This document shows positions 34,735-45,196 of a stretch of 48,881 nucleotides of DNA, in pieces. The DNA lies in assembly GCA_023383815.1 (NCBI GenBank), contig JAHDYG010000025.1, positions 6,869 to 55,749 on the forward strand, written 5' to 3'. A model generated the notes under the pieces. It worked only from the letters and a program-made list of their open reading frames with translations. It was not told the origin of the DNA and made no database searches. The stretch comes from Rhodocyclaceae bacterium (GTDB lineage Bacteria > Pseudomonadota > Gammaproteobacteria > Burkholderiales > Rhodocyclaceae). The translations under genes and the position numbers were made by a program. Within the stretch, counting starts at the first letter, position 1, and each line of letters starts with the position of its first letter.

Positions 34735-36141
34735 TCAGGCGTGATCGCCAGGCTCGGCCGCCGCCAGACGCGCCTCGCGGATCGCCGCGTACTCGTCTTC
34801 CCAGAACCACTTCTCCTCGCCGAAGGCAGGCTTCAGGTGGTCGAGCCAGGTAGCCTTCTCATCGAATCTTGCGAAGAACGGGCGCTGTACCCAGTCGGGG
34901 TTGCGTCCCTGAATGAATCGCAGGACGAACACCTTCTCGCCGGCAATCTCCGTCACCCCCTGGATCTCGACCTTGCCCGGGCTCGCGCTCATGCTCGGGC
35001 CACGCGCGGTACGGGCCAGCCCGGAAACCTGCTGCATGGCTTCACGATAGATCTCCCAGGCACGCACCAGCGGCACCTCGAAGTAGTTGCGCGCGCCCGT
35101 ATCGCGCTCGACGAAGAAGTAATAGGGCACGATGCCGAGCCGGACCTGGAGCTTCCACATCTTCGCCCACACGGCCGGATCATCATTGATGTGGGCAATC
35201 AGCGGCCCCTGGGCCCGGATCACCGCACCGGTTGAACGCACCCGCCGGATCGCCGCCTGCGCCGCATCCGTGTCGAGTTCCTTCCAGTGGTTGTAGTGGG
35301 CCATGACCGCAATGTGCTTGCCGGCCTCGACCATGCGCTCGAGCAGGCGGACGAGATCATCGGCGTCCTCCGCGCCAAGAAAGCGATGCGGCCAGAAGCT
35401 CAGCGCCTTGGTGCCGATCCGGATGGTCTGGATGTGATCGAACTCGGGTTCAAGCAAGGGTTCGAGATAGGCTGCCAGATGCTTCGTCTTCATGACCATC
35501 GGGTCGCCACCGGTAAACAGCAGATCGGTGACCTCCGGGTGCGTGCGCAGGTACTGGTGCAGGGCCTGCGCTTCCGAACTGGCGATGCGCAGTTCCTTGT
35601 CACCGACGAACTGCGCCCAGCGGAAGCAGAAGGTGCAGTAGCTGTGGCAGGTCTGCCCCTGGCTGGGGAAGAACAGCACCGTCTCGCGGTACTTGTGCTG
35701 CATGCCGTCCAGGCGGTGCCCTTCCTCATCGAGCGGCATGTTCATGGCCATCTGGTCGGCCGGATGCGGATTCAGTTCATGCCGCACGGCATCGACCGCT
35801 GCATCGATCGTCGCCTTGTCGGCCCCTGCCCGCAAGAGTGCTGCAACGCGCTCGAAGTGCTCTTCGGCCAGCATGCCGCGTTGCGGGAAGGTGAGCTGGA
35901 AGATCGGGTCATCCGGAACCCGCGTCCAGTCGATCAGTTCATCGATGACGTACTGGTTGACCCGGAACGGCAGGACCGTGGACACCACCTTCATCTCGAA
36001 GCGCGCCGCTTCATCGAGACGGTTCAACGCTTCGATGCTCTCCAGATCCCGCTGTGTGTAGACCTTGAACGGAACCCTCGGCTGACCCAGGGCCGCTCGC
36101 GCGGACGGTTGCATCGTCAAAGGCGTGATTCGGACACTCAT
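34735..36141 (-). CDS. Lysine 2,3-aminomutase-family radical SAM enzyme
   Basis: A 468-residue protein of the KamA family, which uses SAM, a 4Fe-4S cluster and PLP to move an amino group from carbon 2 to 3. The cluster motif CxxxCxxC is C165, C169, C172 in CHSYCTFCFRW. LLFTGGDPMVM and IRIGTKALSFWP are family motifs. The PLP lysine would be Lys390, but its loop reads SASPGK instead of the glycine-rich GGGGK of lysine 2,3-aminomutase, so the amino acid substrate or even PLP use is uncertain. No beta-lysine acetyltransferase gene is nearby. The gene has its own promoter (36335-36363) and terminator. Confidence 0.85.
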   Translation of the reverse strand: MSVRITPLTMQPSARAALGQPRVPFKVYTQRDLESIEALNRLDEAARFEMKVVSTVLPFRVNQYVIDELIDWTRVPDDPIFQLTFPQRGMLAEEHFERVAALLRAGADKATIDAAVDAVRHELNPHPADQMAMNMPLDEEGHRLDGMQHKYRETVLFFPSQGQTCHSYCTFCFRWAQFVGDKELRIASSEAQALHQYLRTHPEVTDLLFTGGDPMVMKTKHLAAYLEPLLEPEFDHIQTIRIGTKALSFWPHRFLGAEDADDLVRLLERMVEAGKHIAVMAHYNHWKELDTDAAQAAIRRVRSTGAVIRAQGPLIAHINDDPAVWAKMWKLQVRLGIVPYYFFVERDTGARNYFEVPLVRAWEIYREAMQQVSGLARTARGPSMSASPGKVEIQGVTEIAGEKVFVLRFIQGRNPDWVQRPFFARFDEKATWLDHLKPAFGEEKWFWEDEYAAIREARLAAAEPGDHA

Positions 36142-36334
36142 GCTGCTTCCTCCTCATCTTCGCAGGGTCCGCGGTGCGCGAGGCGCACACCGGCCGGTGC
36201 GAGCTTCGTGGCCACTACGGAGTTCTGCTGGACAGTTGCGGACCGGCAGCCAGTTCGGGAGGATGGCTTGGAGCAGCCTGCTGCCGGGTGGAAAGGTGGC
36301 GCCGTTCTGACGGACACCACGATGATCGGGGCCG

Positions 36335-36374
36335 ATCTTATCCAATCAATTACATTTGTGCAAATACGCACAAA
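36335..36374 (-). promoter_or_regulatory. Promoter and operator of the aminomutase gene
   Basis: On the minus strand TTGCAC (36363-36358), 17 bp and TAAGAT (36340-36335) form a sigma-70 promoter. The perfect inverted repeat TTTGTGC-N6-GCACAAA at 36355-36374 covers the -35 box, which is the position of a repressor site. The spacing is CRP/FNR-like, but the regulator is unknown. Confidence 0.6.
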
Positions 36375-36456
36375 CTAGGACCGAAGGCTTCCGGGAAGGT
36401 TCCGCTCACCGCGCCAACGGCTCGCCGGTGGTACACCCTGCCGATCCTCGCCCATG
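36375..36456. other. Non-coding gap between aminomutase promoter and pccA terminator
   Basis: Together with 36142-36334 (the aminomutase leader, about 190 nt) this gap holds no convincing gene. Nothing beyond the listed promoter and terminator is visible. Confidence 0.5.
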
Positions 36457-36480
36457 AAAAAAGCCCGCTTCCGCGGGCTT
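36457..36480 (-). terminator. Intrinsic terminator of the mcm-pcc operon
   Basis: On the minus strand AAGCCCGC / GCGGGCTT with a four-base loop (36461-36480) runs into TTTTTT. It lies 21 bp past the pccA stop. Confidence 0.85.
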
Positions 36481-36501
36481 CCGGTGCCGATGAGCGGTGG
36501 C

Positions 36502-38490
<1,989 letters not shown>

Positions 38491-38510
38491 AGTCTTGTGC
38501 CCTCCCCGGC

Positions 38511-40043
38511 TCAGAGCGGAATGTTGCCGTGCTTGCGCCACGGATTGGTGAGTTCCTTGTCCTTGAGCATCGCCAGCGAACGGCACACGCGCTTGCGCGT
38601 CTCATGCGGCATGATCACGTCGTCGATGAATCCACGCGCCCCGGCCACGAACGGATTGGCGAAACGCGACTTGTACTCGGCCTCACGTGCGGCAATCTTG
38701 GCCGGATCGTTCTTTTCCTCGCGGAAGATGATCTCCACCGCACCCTTGGGCCCCATCACCGCGATCTCGGCCGATGGCCATGCGAAATTCACGTCGCCGC
38801 GCAGGTGCTTCGAGCTCATGACGTCGTAGGCGCCGCCGTAGGCCTTGCGGGTGATCACCGTGACCTTGGGCACCGTGCACTCGGCGTAGGCGTAGAGCAG
38901 CTTCGCACCATGCTTGATGATGCCCCCGTATTCCTGCGAGGTGCCGGGCATGAAACCGGGCACGTCCACCAGGGTCACCACCGGGATGTTGAAGGCATCG
39001 CAGAAGCGCACGAAACGCGCCGCCTTGATCGAACTCTTGATGTCGAGGCAGCCCGCCAGCACCAGCGGCTGGTTGGCAACGATCCCGACCGTCGCCCCCT
39101 CCATGCGGGCCAGGCCGATGATGATGTTCTTCGCGTAGTCCGGCTGCAGCTCGAAGAAATCGCCGTCGTCGACCATCTTGGCGATCAGCTCCTTCATGTC
39201 GTACGGCTGGTTCGGGTTGGCCGGCACCAGGGTGTCGAGGGAATGATCGAGACGGTCAGGCGGATCGAAGGCCGGCACCACCGGCGGCTTCTCACGGTTG
39301 CTCGCGGGCAGGAAGCTCACGAGCCGGCGCGTCATCATGAGCGCCTCGACATCGTTCTCGAACGCGAGATCCGCCACGCCGGACTTCGTGTTGTGGGTCA
39401 CCGCCCCACCGAGTTCCTCGGCGGTCACCTCCTCGTGCGTGACGGTCTTCACGACCTCGGGACCAGTCACGAACATGTACGAGGAATCCTTGACCATGAA
39501 GATGAAGTCGGTCATCGCCGGGCTGTACACCGCGCCGCCCGCACACGGCCCCATGATCAGCGAGATCTGCGGCACGACACCGGATGCCAGCACGTTGCGC
39601 TGGAACACTTCGGCATAGCCACCGAGCGAATCGACGCCTTCCTGGATGCGCGCGCCACCCGAGTCGTTGAGCCCGATCACCGGCGCGCCGACCTTCATCG
39701 CGTGGTCCATGACCTTGCAGATCTTCTCGGCGTGGGTCTCGGACAGCGAGCCGCCGAAGACGGTGAAGTCCTGCGAGAATACGAACACGAGCCGGCCATT
39801 GACGGTGCCGTAGCCGGTCACCACGCCGTCCCCCGGAATCGTTTCCGCACCCATGCCGAACTCGGTGCAGCGGTGCTCCTTGAACATGTCCCATTCTTCG
39901 AAGCTACCGTCGTCGAGCAGCAGTTCGATGCGCTCGCGCGCGGTCAGCTTGCCTTTGGCATGCTGCCCCTCGATGCGCTTCTGGCCGCCTCCGAGGCGTG
40001 CCTTCTCGCGCTTTTCCTCCAGTTGCCGAATGATGTCGTGCAT
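38511..40043 (-). CDS. pccB: Propionyl-CoA carboxylase beta subunit (carboxyltransferase)
   Basis: A 510-residue carboxyltransferase of the crotonase-like superfamily. It begins [20 protein letters not shown]; the acyl-CoA oxyanion site ([18 protein letters not shown] and [14 protein letters not shown]) and the biotin-site region ([24 protein letters not shown]) are typical of PccB. ATG 40043 is 17 bp after the meaB stop, and the open frame upstream of it is non-conserved. It works as an alpha6-beta6 complex with PccA encoded next. High confidence. Confidence 0.94.
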   Translation of the reverse strand: MHDIIRQLEEKREKARLGGGQKRIEGQHAKGKLTARERIELLLDDGSFEEWDMFKEHRCTEFGMGAETIPGDGVVTGYGTVNGRLVFVFSQDFTVFGGSLSETHAEKICKVMDHAMKVGAPVIGLNDSGGARIQEGVDSLGGYAEVFQRNVLASGVVPQISLIMGPCAGGAVYSPAMTDFIFMVKDSSYMFVTGPEVVKTVTHEEVTAEELGGAVTHNTKSGVADLAFENDVEALMMTRRLVSFLPASNREKPPVVPAFDPPDRLDHSLDTLVPANPNQPYDMKELIAKMVDDGDFFELQPDYAKNIIIGLARMEGATVGIVANQPLVLAGCLDIKSSIKAARFVRFCDAFNIPVVTLVDVPGFMPGTSQEYGGIIKHGAKLLYAYAECTVPKVTVITRKAYGGAYDVMSSKHLRGDVNFAWPSAEIAVMGPKGAVEIIFREEKNDPAKIAAREAEYKSRFANPFVAGARGFIDDVIMPHETRKRVCRSLAMLKDKELTNPWRKHGNIPL

Positions 40044-40060
40044 GGATCTTCCCCCTTGTG

Positions 40061-41092
40061 TCAGTTCGGCGCCGCGCGTTCGCGTTGCGCACCCAATCCG
40101 TCCAGATGACCGAGCAGCGCGCGCGCCGCCGCCGCCGGTGTCGTGCTGCCATCTTCCACCGCGGCCTGCAGTCGCGCGAGATCCGCCTTCACCCCCGCGT
40201 GGCCGCGAAAACGGCTGCGCAGTCCCGCGTCGATGAGTTCCCACATCCACGCCAGCGCCTGATGCCTGCGTCGCGCCTCGAACTCGCCGCTCGCGCTCAT
40301 GCTACGCCGGTACTCGCACACCGTCTGCCAGTATGCGGCGATGCCTTCCTTGCGCAGCGCCGACAGCGTCAGCACCGGCGGTGTCCAGTTCGGGCTGGCC
40401 GGCCGGAGCATGTGCAGCGCGGTGCGGATCTGCGCCTGCGCACGTGTAGCCGCTGCCGGATCGATGTCCGCCTTGTTGATGACGATCAGGTCCGCAAGCT
40501 CCATGATGCCTTTCTTGATCGCCTGCAGGTCGTCTCCCGCGTTCGGAAGCTGCAGCAGGCAGAAAAGATCGGTCATGCCGGCGACTGCGGTCTCGGACTG
40601 CCCGACGCCAACCGTCTCGACGATCACGACGTCGAAGCCGGCCGCCTCGCACACCAGCAGCGTCTCGCGCGTCTTCTCGGCCACCCCTCCGAGCGAACCC
40701 GACGACGGGCTCGGGCGGATGAAGGCTTCGGGTCGTTGCGCGAGCCCTTCCATGCGCGTCTTGTCGCCGAGGATCGAGCCCCCCGAGAGCGAGGACGATG
40801 GATCGACCGCCAGCACGGCGACCCGATGCCCCTGTTCGATCAGGTACAGCCCAAGGGCCTCGACGAAGGTCGATTTCCCGACCCCCGGCACACCCGAGAT
40901 GCCGATCCGCACCGCCCCGCCACTGGCCGGCAGCAGGCGTTCGAGCACACGCTGCGCACGCGCCTGGTGATCGGGCCGCTGCGACTCGATCAGCGTGATC
41001 GTCTTCGCCAGCGGCCGCAACCGGTGCGCCAGCACCCCTTCGACGAGCGCATCGTCGAGGGCCGGATCGGATTGCGGCAGACGTTCGGTCAT
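40061..41092 (-). CDS. meaB: MeaB/ArgK-type G-protein chaperone of methylmalonyl-CoA mutase
   Basis: A 343-residue GTPase of the G3E/SIMIBI class. The P-loop is GVPGVGKST near residue 69, the base-specificity motif is NKAD, and [16 protein letters not shown] and ETVGVGQSE are family hallmarks. MeaB loads adenosylcobalamin onto the mutase and expels damaged cofactor. It sits between the mutase and the carboxylase genes. A second, fused version of the same domain occurs in IcmF. The ATG at 41092 has a weak ribosome site, 65 bp after mcm. Confidence 0.93.
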   Translation of the reverse strand: MTERLPQSDPALDDALVEGVLAHRLRPLAKTITLIESQRPDHQARAQRVLERLLPASGGAVRIGISGVPGVGKSTFVEALGLYLIEQGHRVAVLAVDPSSSLSGGSILGDKTRMEGLAQRPEAFIRPSPSSGSLGGVAEKTRETLLVCEAAGFDVVIVETVGVGQSETAVAGMTDLFCLLQLPNAGDDLQAIKKGIMELADLIVINKADIDPAAATRAQAQIRTALHMLRPASPNWTPPVLTLSALRKEGIAAYWQTVCEYRRSMSASGEFEARRRHQALAWMWELIDAGLRSRFRGHAGVKADLARLQAAVEDGSTTPAAAARALLGHLDGLGAQRERAAPN

Positions 41093-41157
41093 GGCTCGGG
41101 CGCCTGGTTCGGATGAATTCGCGAAGCCCTCACGCGGTGCCGGCGCTCGCGGGCGCC

Positions 41158-43323
41158 TCAGGCCTTGCCCTTCGCCGCCCGGATCTGCTTGAGCACCTCG
41201 CGCGCCGCACGCGGAATCGGCGTGCCGGGCCCGAAGATGCCGCGCGCACCTGCCGCATACAGCGCATCGTAGTCCTGAACCGGAATCACTCCGCCGACGA
41301 AGACGATGATGTCGTCGGCGTCGAGCGAGCGCAGGCCGTTGATGAGCGCGGGTACCAGCGTCTTGTGGCCGGCCGCGAGCGTCGACACCCCGACCGCATG
41401 CACGTCGTTCTCGACGGCGTGGCGGGCCGCCTCCTCGGGCGTCTGGAAGAGCGGCCCGATGTCGATGTCGAATCCGAGGTCCGAAAACGCCGACGCGACC
41501 ACCTTGGCGCCACGGTCATGGCCGTCCTGACCGAGCTTCGCGATCATGATGCGCGGGCGCCGCCCTTCCTCGGCGACGAAGGCTTCGATGTCGGCCTTGA
41601 GGGCCTTCCATTCCTCCTGCTCTTCCACGACAGCTCCATAGACTCCGGACACGGCTTGCGGATTGGCGCGATAGCGCCCCCAGACCTTCTCCAGCGCGTC
41701 GGACACCTCGCCGACCGTCGCCCGCACGCGCATCGCCTGCACCGACAGTTCGAGCAGATTGCCCTCTCCGGTCTGCGCACAGCGGGTCAGCGCATCGAGT
41801 GCATCGCGCACCGCCGCGGTGTCTCGGGTGGCGCGGATTCTCTTGAGGCGCACGATCTGCGCCTCGCGCACGGCATGGTTGTCGATGTCGAGGATCTCGA
41901 TCGGATCTTCCTTGGCAAGCTTGTACTTGTTGACCCCGACGATGACGTCCTTGCCCGAATCGATGCGCGCCTGCTTGTCGGCCGCGCACTCCTCGACCTT
42001 CATCTTGGCCCAGCCCGATTCGACGGCCATCGTCATGCCGCCCATGGCCTCGATCTCCTCGATCAGGGCCCAGGCCTTGTCGGCCATGTCCTGGGTCAGC
42101 TTCTCCATCATGTAGGACCCGGCCCATGGGTCGACGACGTTACAGATGTGCGTCTCTTCCTGGATGATGATCTGCGTGTTGCGCGCGATCCGGGCCGAGA
42201 ACTCGGTGGGCAGCGCGATCGCCTCGTCGAGCGCGTTGGTGTGCAGCGACTGGGTGCCGCCAAACACGGCGGCCATCGCCTCGATCGTCGTGCGCACGAC
42301 GTTGTTGTACGGATCCTGCTCGGTCAGTGACCAGCCCGAGGTCTGGCAGTGCGTGCGCAGCATCAGCGACTTCGGGCTCTTCGGGTTGAACTGCTTCATG
42401 ATCCGCCACCACAGCAGGCGGGCCGCGCGCATCTTGGCGATCTCGAGGTAGAAGTTCATGCCGATTGCCCAGAAGAACGACAGGCGGCCGGCGAAGGCGT
42501 CGACGTCCAGCCCGCTGTTGATTCCGGTGCGTACGTACTCCAGCCCGTCGGCGAGCGTGAACGCGAGTTCGATCGCCTGGTTCGCTCCGGCTTCCTGGAT
42601 GTGGTAGCCGGAGATCGAGATCGAGTTGAACTTCGGCATGTGGCTTGCCGTGTAGCCGAAGATGTCGGAGATGATCTTCATCGACGGCGTCGGCGGGTAG
42701 ATGTAGGTGTTGCGGACCATGAACTCCTTGAGGATGTCGTTCTGGATGGTCCCGGAAAGCTTGTCCTGCGCCACCCCCTGTTCCTCGGCCGCGACGATGT
42801 AGCCGGCGAGGATCGGCAGCACGGCGCCGTTCATCGTCATCGACACCGACACCTTGTCGAGCGGGATGTCGTCGAAGAGGATCTTCATGTCCTCGACCGA
42901 GTCGATCGCGACCCCGGCCTTGCCGACGTCACCGGTGACCCGCGGATGGTCCGAGTCGTAGCCGCGGTGGGTGGCCAGATCGAAGGCCACCGACACGCCC
43001 TGACCGCCGGCGGCGAGCGCCTTGCGATAGAAGGCGTTGGAAGCCTCGGCGGTCGAGAACCCGGCGTACTGGCGGATGGTCCAGGGCTTGACCGCGTACA
43101 TCGTCGGCTGCGGCCCGCGCACGAAGGGCTCGAAGCCCGGCAGCGTATCCGCAAACGGCAGCCCCGCCACATCGGCCGCCGTATACAGCGGCTTGACCGT
43201 CAGCCCTTCCGGCGTCGTCCAGCTCAGGCGCGAAACGTCACCTTCAGGAGCGTTCTTCGCTGCAGCCCTGTTCCACGCCTCGAGGTCCGGTGCGGGGCAG
43301 GGAGGAAAATCCGGTTTCGACAT
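41158..43323 (-). CDS. mcm: Methylmalonyl-CoA mutase (single-chain)
   Basis: A 721-residue adenosylcobalamin enzyme converting (R)-methylmalonyl-CoA to succinyl-CoA. The N-terminal barrel includes [31 protein letters not shown] and [17 protein letters not shown]; the C-terminal B12 domain has DGHDRG with His602 as cobalt ligand. The tyrosine and arginine residues of the CoA site that mark methylmalonyl-CoA rather than isobutyryl-CoA specificity (YAVKPW.IRQYAG) are present. ATG 43323 is at the start of homology; the 74 codons of open frame before it lie in the mRNA leader. First gene of the mcm-meaB-pccB-pccA operon. Confidence 0.95.
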   Translation of the reverse strand: MSKPDFPPCPAPDLEAWNRAAAKNAPEGDVSRLSWTTPEGLTVKPLYTAADVAGLPFADTLPGFEPFVRGPQPTMYAVKPWTIRQYAGFSTAEASNAFYRKALAAGGQGVSVAFDLATHRGYDSDHPRVTGDVGKAGVAIDSVEDMKILFDDIPLDKVSVSMTMNGAVLPILAGYIVAAEEQGVAQDKLSGTIQNDILKEFMVRNTYIYPPTPSMKIISDIFGYTASHMPKFNSISISGYHIQEAGANQAIELAFTLADGLEYVRTGINSGLDVDAFAGRLSFFWAIGMNFYLEIAKMRAARLLWWRIMKQFNPKSPKSLMLRTHCQTSGWSLTEQDPYNNVVRTTIEAMAAVFGGTQSLHTNALDEAIALPTEFSARIARNTQIIIQEETHICNVVDPWAGSYMMEKLTQDMADKAWALIEEIEAMGGMTMAVESGWAKMKVEECAADKQARIDSGKDVIVGVNKYKLAKEDPIEILDIDNHAVREAQIVRLKRIRATRDTAAVRDALDALTRCAQTGEGNLLELSVQAMRVRATVGEVSDALEKVWGRYRANPQAVSGVYGAVVEEQEEWKALKADIEAFVAEEGRRPRIMIAKLGQDGHDRGAKVVASAFSDLGFDIDIGPLFQTPEEAARHAVENDVHAVGVSTLAAGHKTLVPALINGLRSLDADDIIVFVGGVIPVQDYDALYAAGARGIFGPGTPIPRAAREVLKQIRAAKGKA

Positions 43324-43403
43324 GACAGACTCCTGGAAGCTTCGACCGCCTCGGCGGCGCTCGGATGAACGTTCGTGTGCTTTCGCCTGCCTCGCGACGA
43401 CGT

Positions 43404-43491
43404 GGCCACCCGCGACTCGACCGTCGCGGGTGGCCGTCGGCGCTCCTGCGCGCGACATGGAACCTCTCCCTGGCTCCGGGCACACCCGGAG
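43404..43491 (-). promoter_or_regulatory. Structured leader of the mcm operon (two hairpins)
   Basis: The leader between the predicted promoter and the mcm start is about 210 nt. It contains a perfect 7-bp stem with a four-base loop (43474-43491, CTCCGGG / CCCGGAG) and a perfect 13-bp stem with a six-base loop (43404-43435, GGCCACCCGCGAC / GTCGCGGGTGGCC). I see neither a T-run nor a B12-box, so it is not an obvious terminator or cobalamin riboswitch. Confidence 0.5.
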
Positions 43492-43522
43492 TCTCCCATT
43501 ATTCCATGCGGCGCCCCGGAAG

Positions 43523-43573
43523 TTGACTTGCGGCGCGGAGCACATAATACTTTATCCATAATTATGAATGCAA
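43523..43573. promoter_or_regulatory. Divergent gntR / mcm promoters with CATAATTATG operator
   Basis: Plus strand (gntR): TTGACT (43523-43528), 16 bp, TAATAC (43545-43550). Minus strand (mcm): TTGCAT (43573-43568), 18 bp, TATTAT (43549-43544). The two -10 boxes overlap. The palindrome CATAATTATG (43557-43566) lies inside the mcm spacer and just downstream of the gntR -10, so one bound repressor would block both directions. The same palindrome precedes the VOC gene at 34139. Confidence 0.65.
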
Positions 43574-43645
43574 CTGAAACTTGAACCAGCGTATGCTTGC
43601 AGCCGACGCTCCCGCTGTAGCCGAAACCCGAACGAGCCGATCGCC

Positions 43646-44371
43646 ATGCCCCCCACGAACCCGATCAAGTCCTCGCGCATCGCGCCGCTCGCCCTCTACC
43701 AGGAGGTCGCCGAGCGCCTGCGCCAGCGCATCTTCTCGCACGAACTGCAGCCGGGCGCGTGGATCGATGAGCAGGCGCTCGCCGACCAGTACGGCATCTC
43801 CCGCACGCCGCTGCGCGAGGCGCTCAAGGTGCTCGCCTCCGAAGGCCTGGTGACGCTCAAGCCACGCCGCGGCTGCTACGTCACCGAGATCTCCGAGCGT
43901 GACCTCGACGAAATCTTCAACATCATGGCGCTGCTCGAAGGCCAATGCGCACGCGAAGTGGCGCAACGGGCAGGCGCCGCCGATCTCGAGCGGCTGCGCC
44001 GCATCCATGACCGGCTCGAAACCGCGGCGCGCGACGGCAACATCAACGGCTTCTTCGAAGCGAACCAGGCCTTTCACCGCGGCGTGCAGGAGATCGCCGA
44101 CAATCGCTGGCTGCTCCACGTGATCGAGGACCTGCGCAAGGTCATCAAACTCTCGCGTCATCACTCGCTCTTCAGCGAAGGGCGTCTGGAGCAATCCCTG
44201 AGCGAGCACCGCGACATCCTCGCGGCGCTGCTCGATCGCGATGGCGATCAGGCCGAACGCCGCATGCGCACCCACATCGGCAGCGGTCGGGCGGCCCTCG
44301 CGCGCTTTGCCGCCACGCGTCCGCGCACTGCAAGCCAGGAAGCTCCGCGCGAAGGAAGCGTCGCCCAATGA
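43646..44371 (+). CDS. GntR-family (FadR/FCD subfamily) transcriptional regulator
   Basis: A 241-residue regulator. The N-terminal winged helix (residues 15-75) contains the signature QALADQYGISRTPLREALKVLASEGLV. The C-terminal all-helical FCD domain has metal-ligand-type residues (FFEANQAFHRGV; LSEHRDILAAL) that usually bind a carboxylate ligand. It is divergent from the mcm-pcc operon and probably represses it and itself through CATAATTATG; the ligand may be propionyl-CoA-pathway metabolites such as methylmalonate or methylcitrate (inference). ATG 43646 is chosen at the start of homology; an in-frame ATG at 43568 would add 26 residues and sit at the operator. Confidence 0.9.
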   Translation: MPPTNPIKSSRIAPLALYQEVAERLRQRIFSHELQPGAWIDEQALADQYGISRTPLREALKVLASEGLVTLKPRRGCYVTEISERDLDEIFNIMALLEGQCAREVAQRAGAADLERLRRIHDRLETAARDGNINGFFEANQAFHRGVQEIADNRWLLHVIEDLRKVIKLSRHHSLFSEGRLEQSLSEHRDILAALLDRDGDQAERRMRTHIGSGRAALARFAATRPRTASQEAPREGSVAQ

Positions 44372-45150
44372 GCGGACAGATCCTGACCACGTTCGACGCC
44401 GGCATCGCCACCCTCACGCTCTCCAACCCCGGCAAGCTCAACGCCGTCGATGCCGGAATGTGGCAGGCGCTGGACGAGGCCTTCGTCGCAATCGCGGCGA
44501 ACGACGCACTGCGCTGCGTGATCCTGCGCGGCGAAGGCGACAAGGCGTTCGCCGCCGGCGGCGACATCGAGGAATTCCAGACCGTGCGCGCAACCGTCGA
44601 CGACGCCCTCCACTACCACGAGGAACTCGTCGCCCGCGCACTCGACGCGATCCGCGCCTGCCCGATCCCGACCGTGGCGGCCATCCAGGGTGCGTGCATT
44701 GGCGGTGGGCTGGAGATCGCCGGATGCTGCGACCTGCGCATCGCCGGCGAGTCGGCGCGCTTCGGCGCCCCGATCAACCGCCTCGGCTTCTCGATGTACC
44801 CCGGTGAAATGGCCGGCCTGCTCGGGCTCGTCGGTGCCGCCGTGCTGCTCGAAATCCTGCTCGAAGGCCGCATCCTCACCGCTGCCGAGGCGCTGCAGAA
44901 GGGTCTGCTGACGCGCGTGGTCGCGGATGCCGCAGTCCCCGAAGAAGCGCACGCCTGCGCTGCGCGCATCGCCGCCGGGGCGCCACTCGTGGCACGCTGG
45001 CACAAGCAGTGGGTCAAGCGCCTGACGAGCGGCAAACCCCTCGACCCGGCCGAGAAGCGCGCCGCCTTCGCCTTCCTCGACACCCAGGACTACGCCGAAG
45101 GCCTGGCTGCATTCTTCGACAAGCGCACGCCAGTCTTCCGCGGGCGCTGA
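44368..45150 (+). CDS. Enoyl-CoA hydratase/isomerase family protein
   Basis: A 260-residue crotonase-fold protein. The oxyanion-hole segments are AFAAGGDIEEF (near 61-71) and GACIGGGLEIAGCCDLRIA (108-126), followed by RFGAPINRLGF. The canonical second catalytic glutamate region reads MYPGEMAGLLGLVG. Its ATG overlaps the gntR stop (ATGA), so they are coupled, and it sits next to the methylmalonyl-CoA locus. Possible roles are hydration of methacrylyl-/tiglyl-CoA in valine/isoleucine breakdown, or methylmalonyl-CoA decarboxylation as for ScpB beside E. coli mutase. The sequence alone does not decide. Confidence 0.85.
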   Translation: MSGQILTTFDAGIATLTLSNPGKLNAVDAGMWQALDEAFVAIAANDALRCVILRGEGDKAFAAGGDIEEFQTVRATVDDALHYHEELVARALDAIRACPIPTVAAIQGACIGGGLEIAGCCDLRIAGESARFGAPINRLGFSMYPGEMAGLLGLVGAAVLLEILLEGRILTAAEALQKGLLTRVVADAAVPEEAHACAARIAAGAPLVARWHKQWVKRLTSGKPLDPAEKRAAFAFLDTQDYAEGLAAFFDKRTPVFRGR

Positions 45151-45196
45151 GCGCCACACCGATTTGCGGTGCCTGTGGCACTGCTAGACTGCCGCG

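Noticed and set aside
43324-43545. Cobalamin riboswitch in the mcm leader
   Set aside because: No B12-box-like conserved core seen; only two simple hairpins.
43568-43645. Earlier ATG for the GntR regulator
   Set aside because: It lies at the operator, too close to the predicted -10 for a normal leader, and the added residues are not conserved in type.
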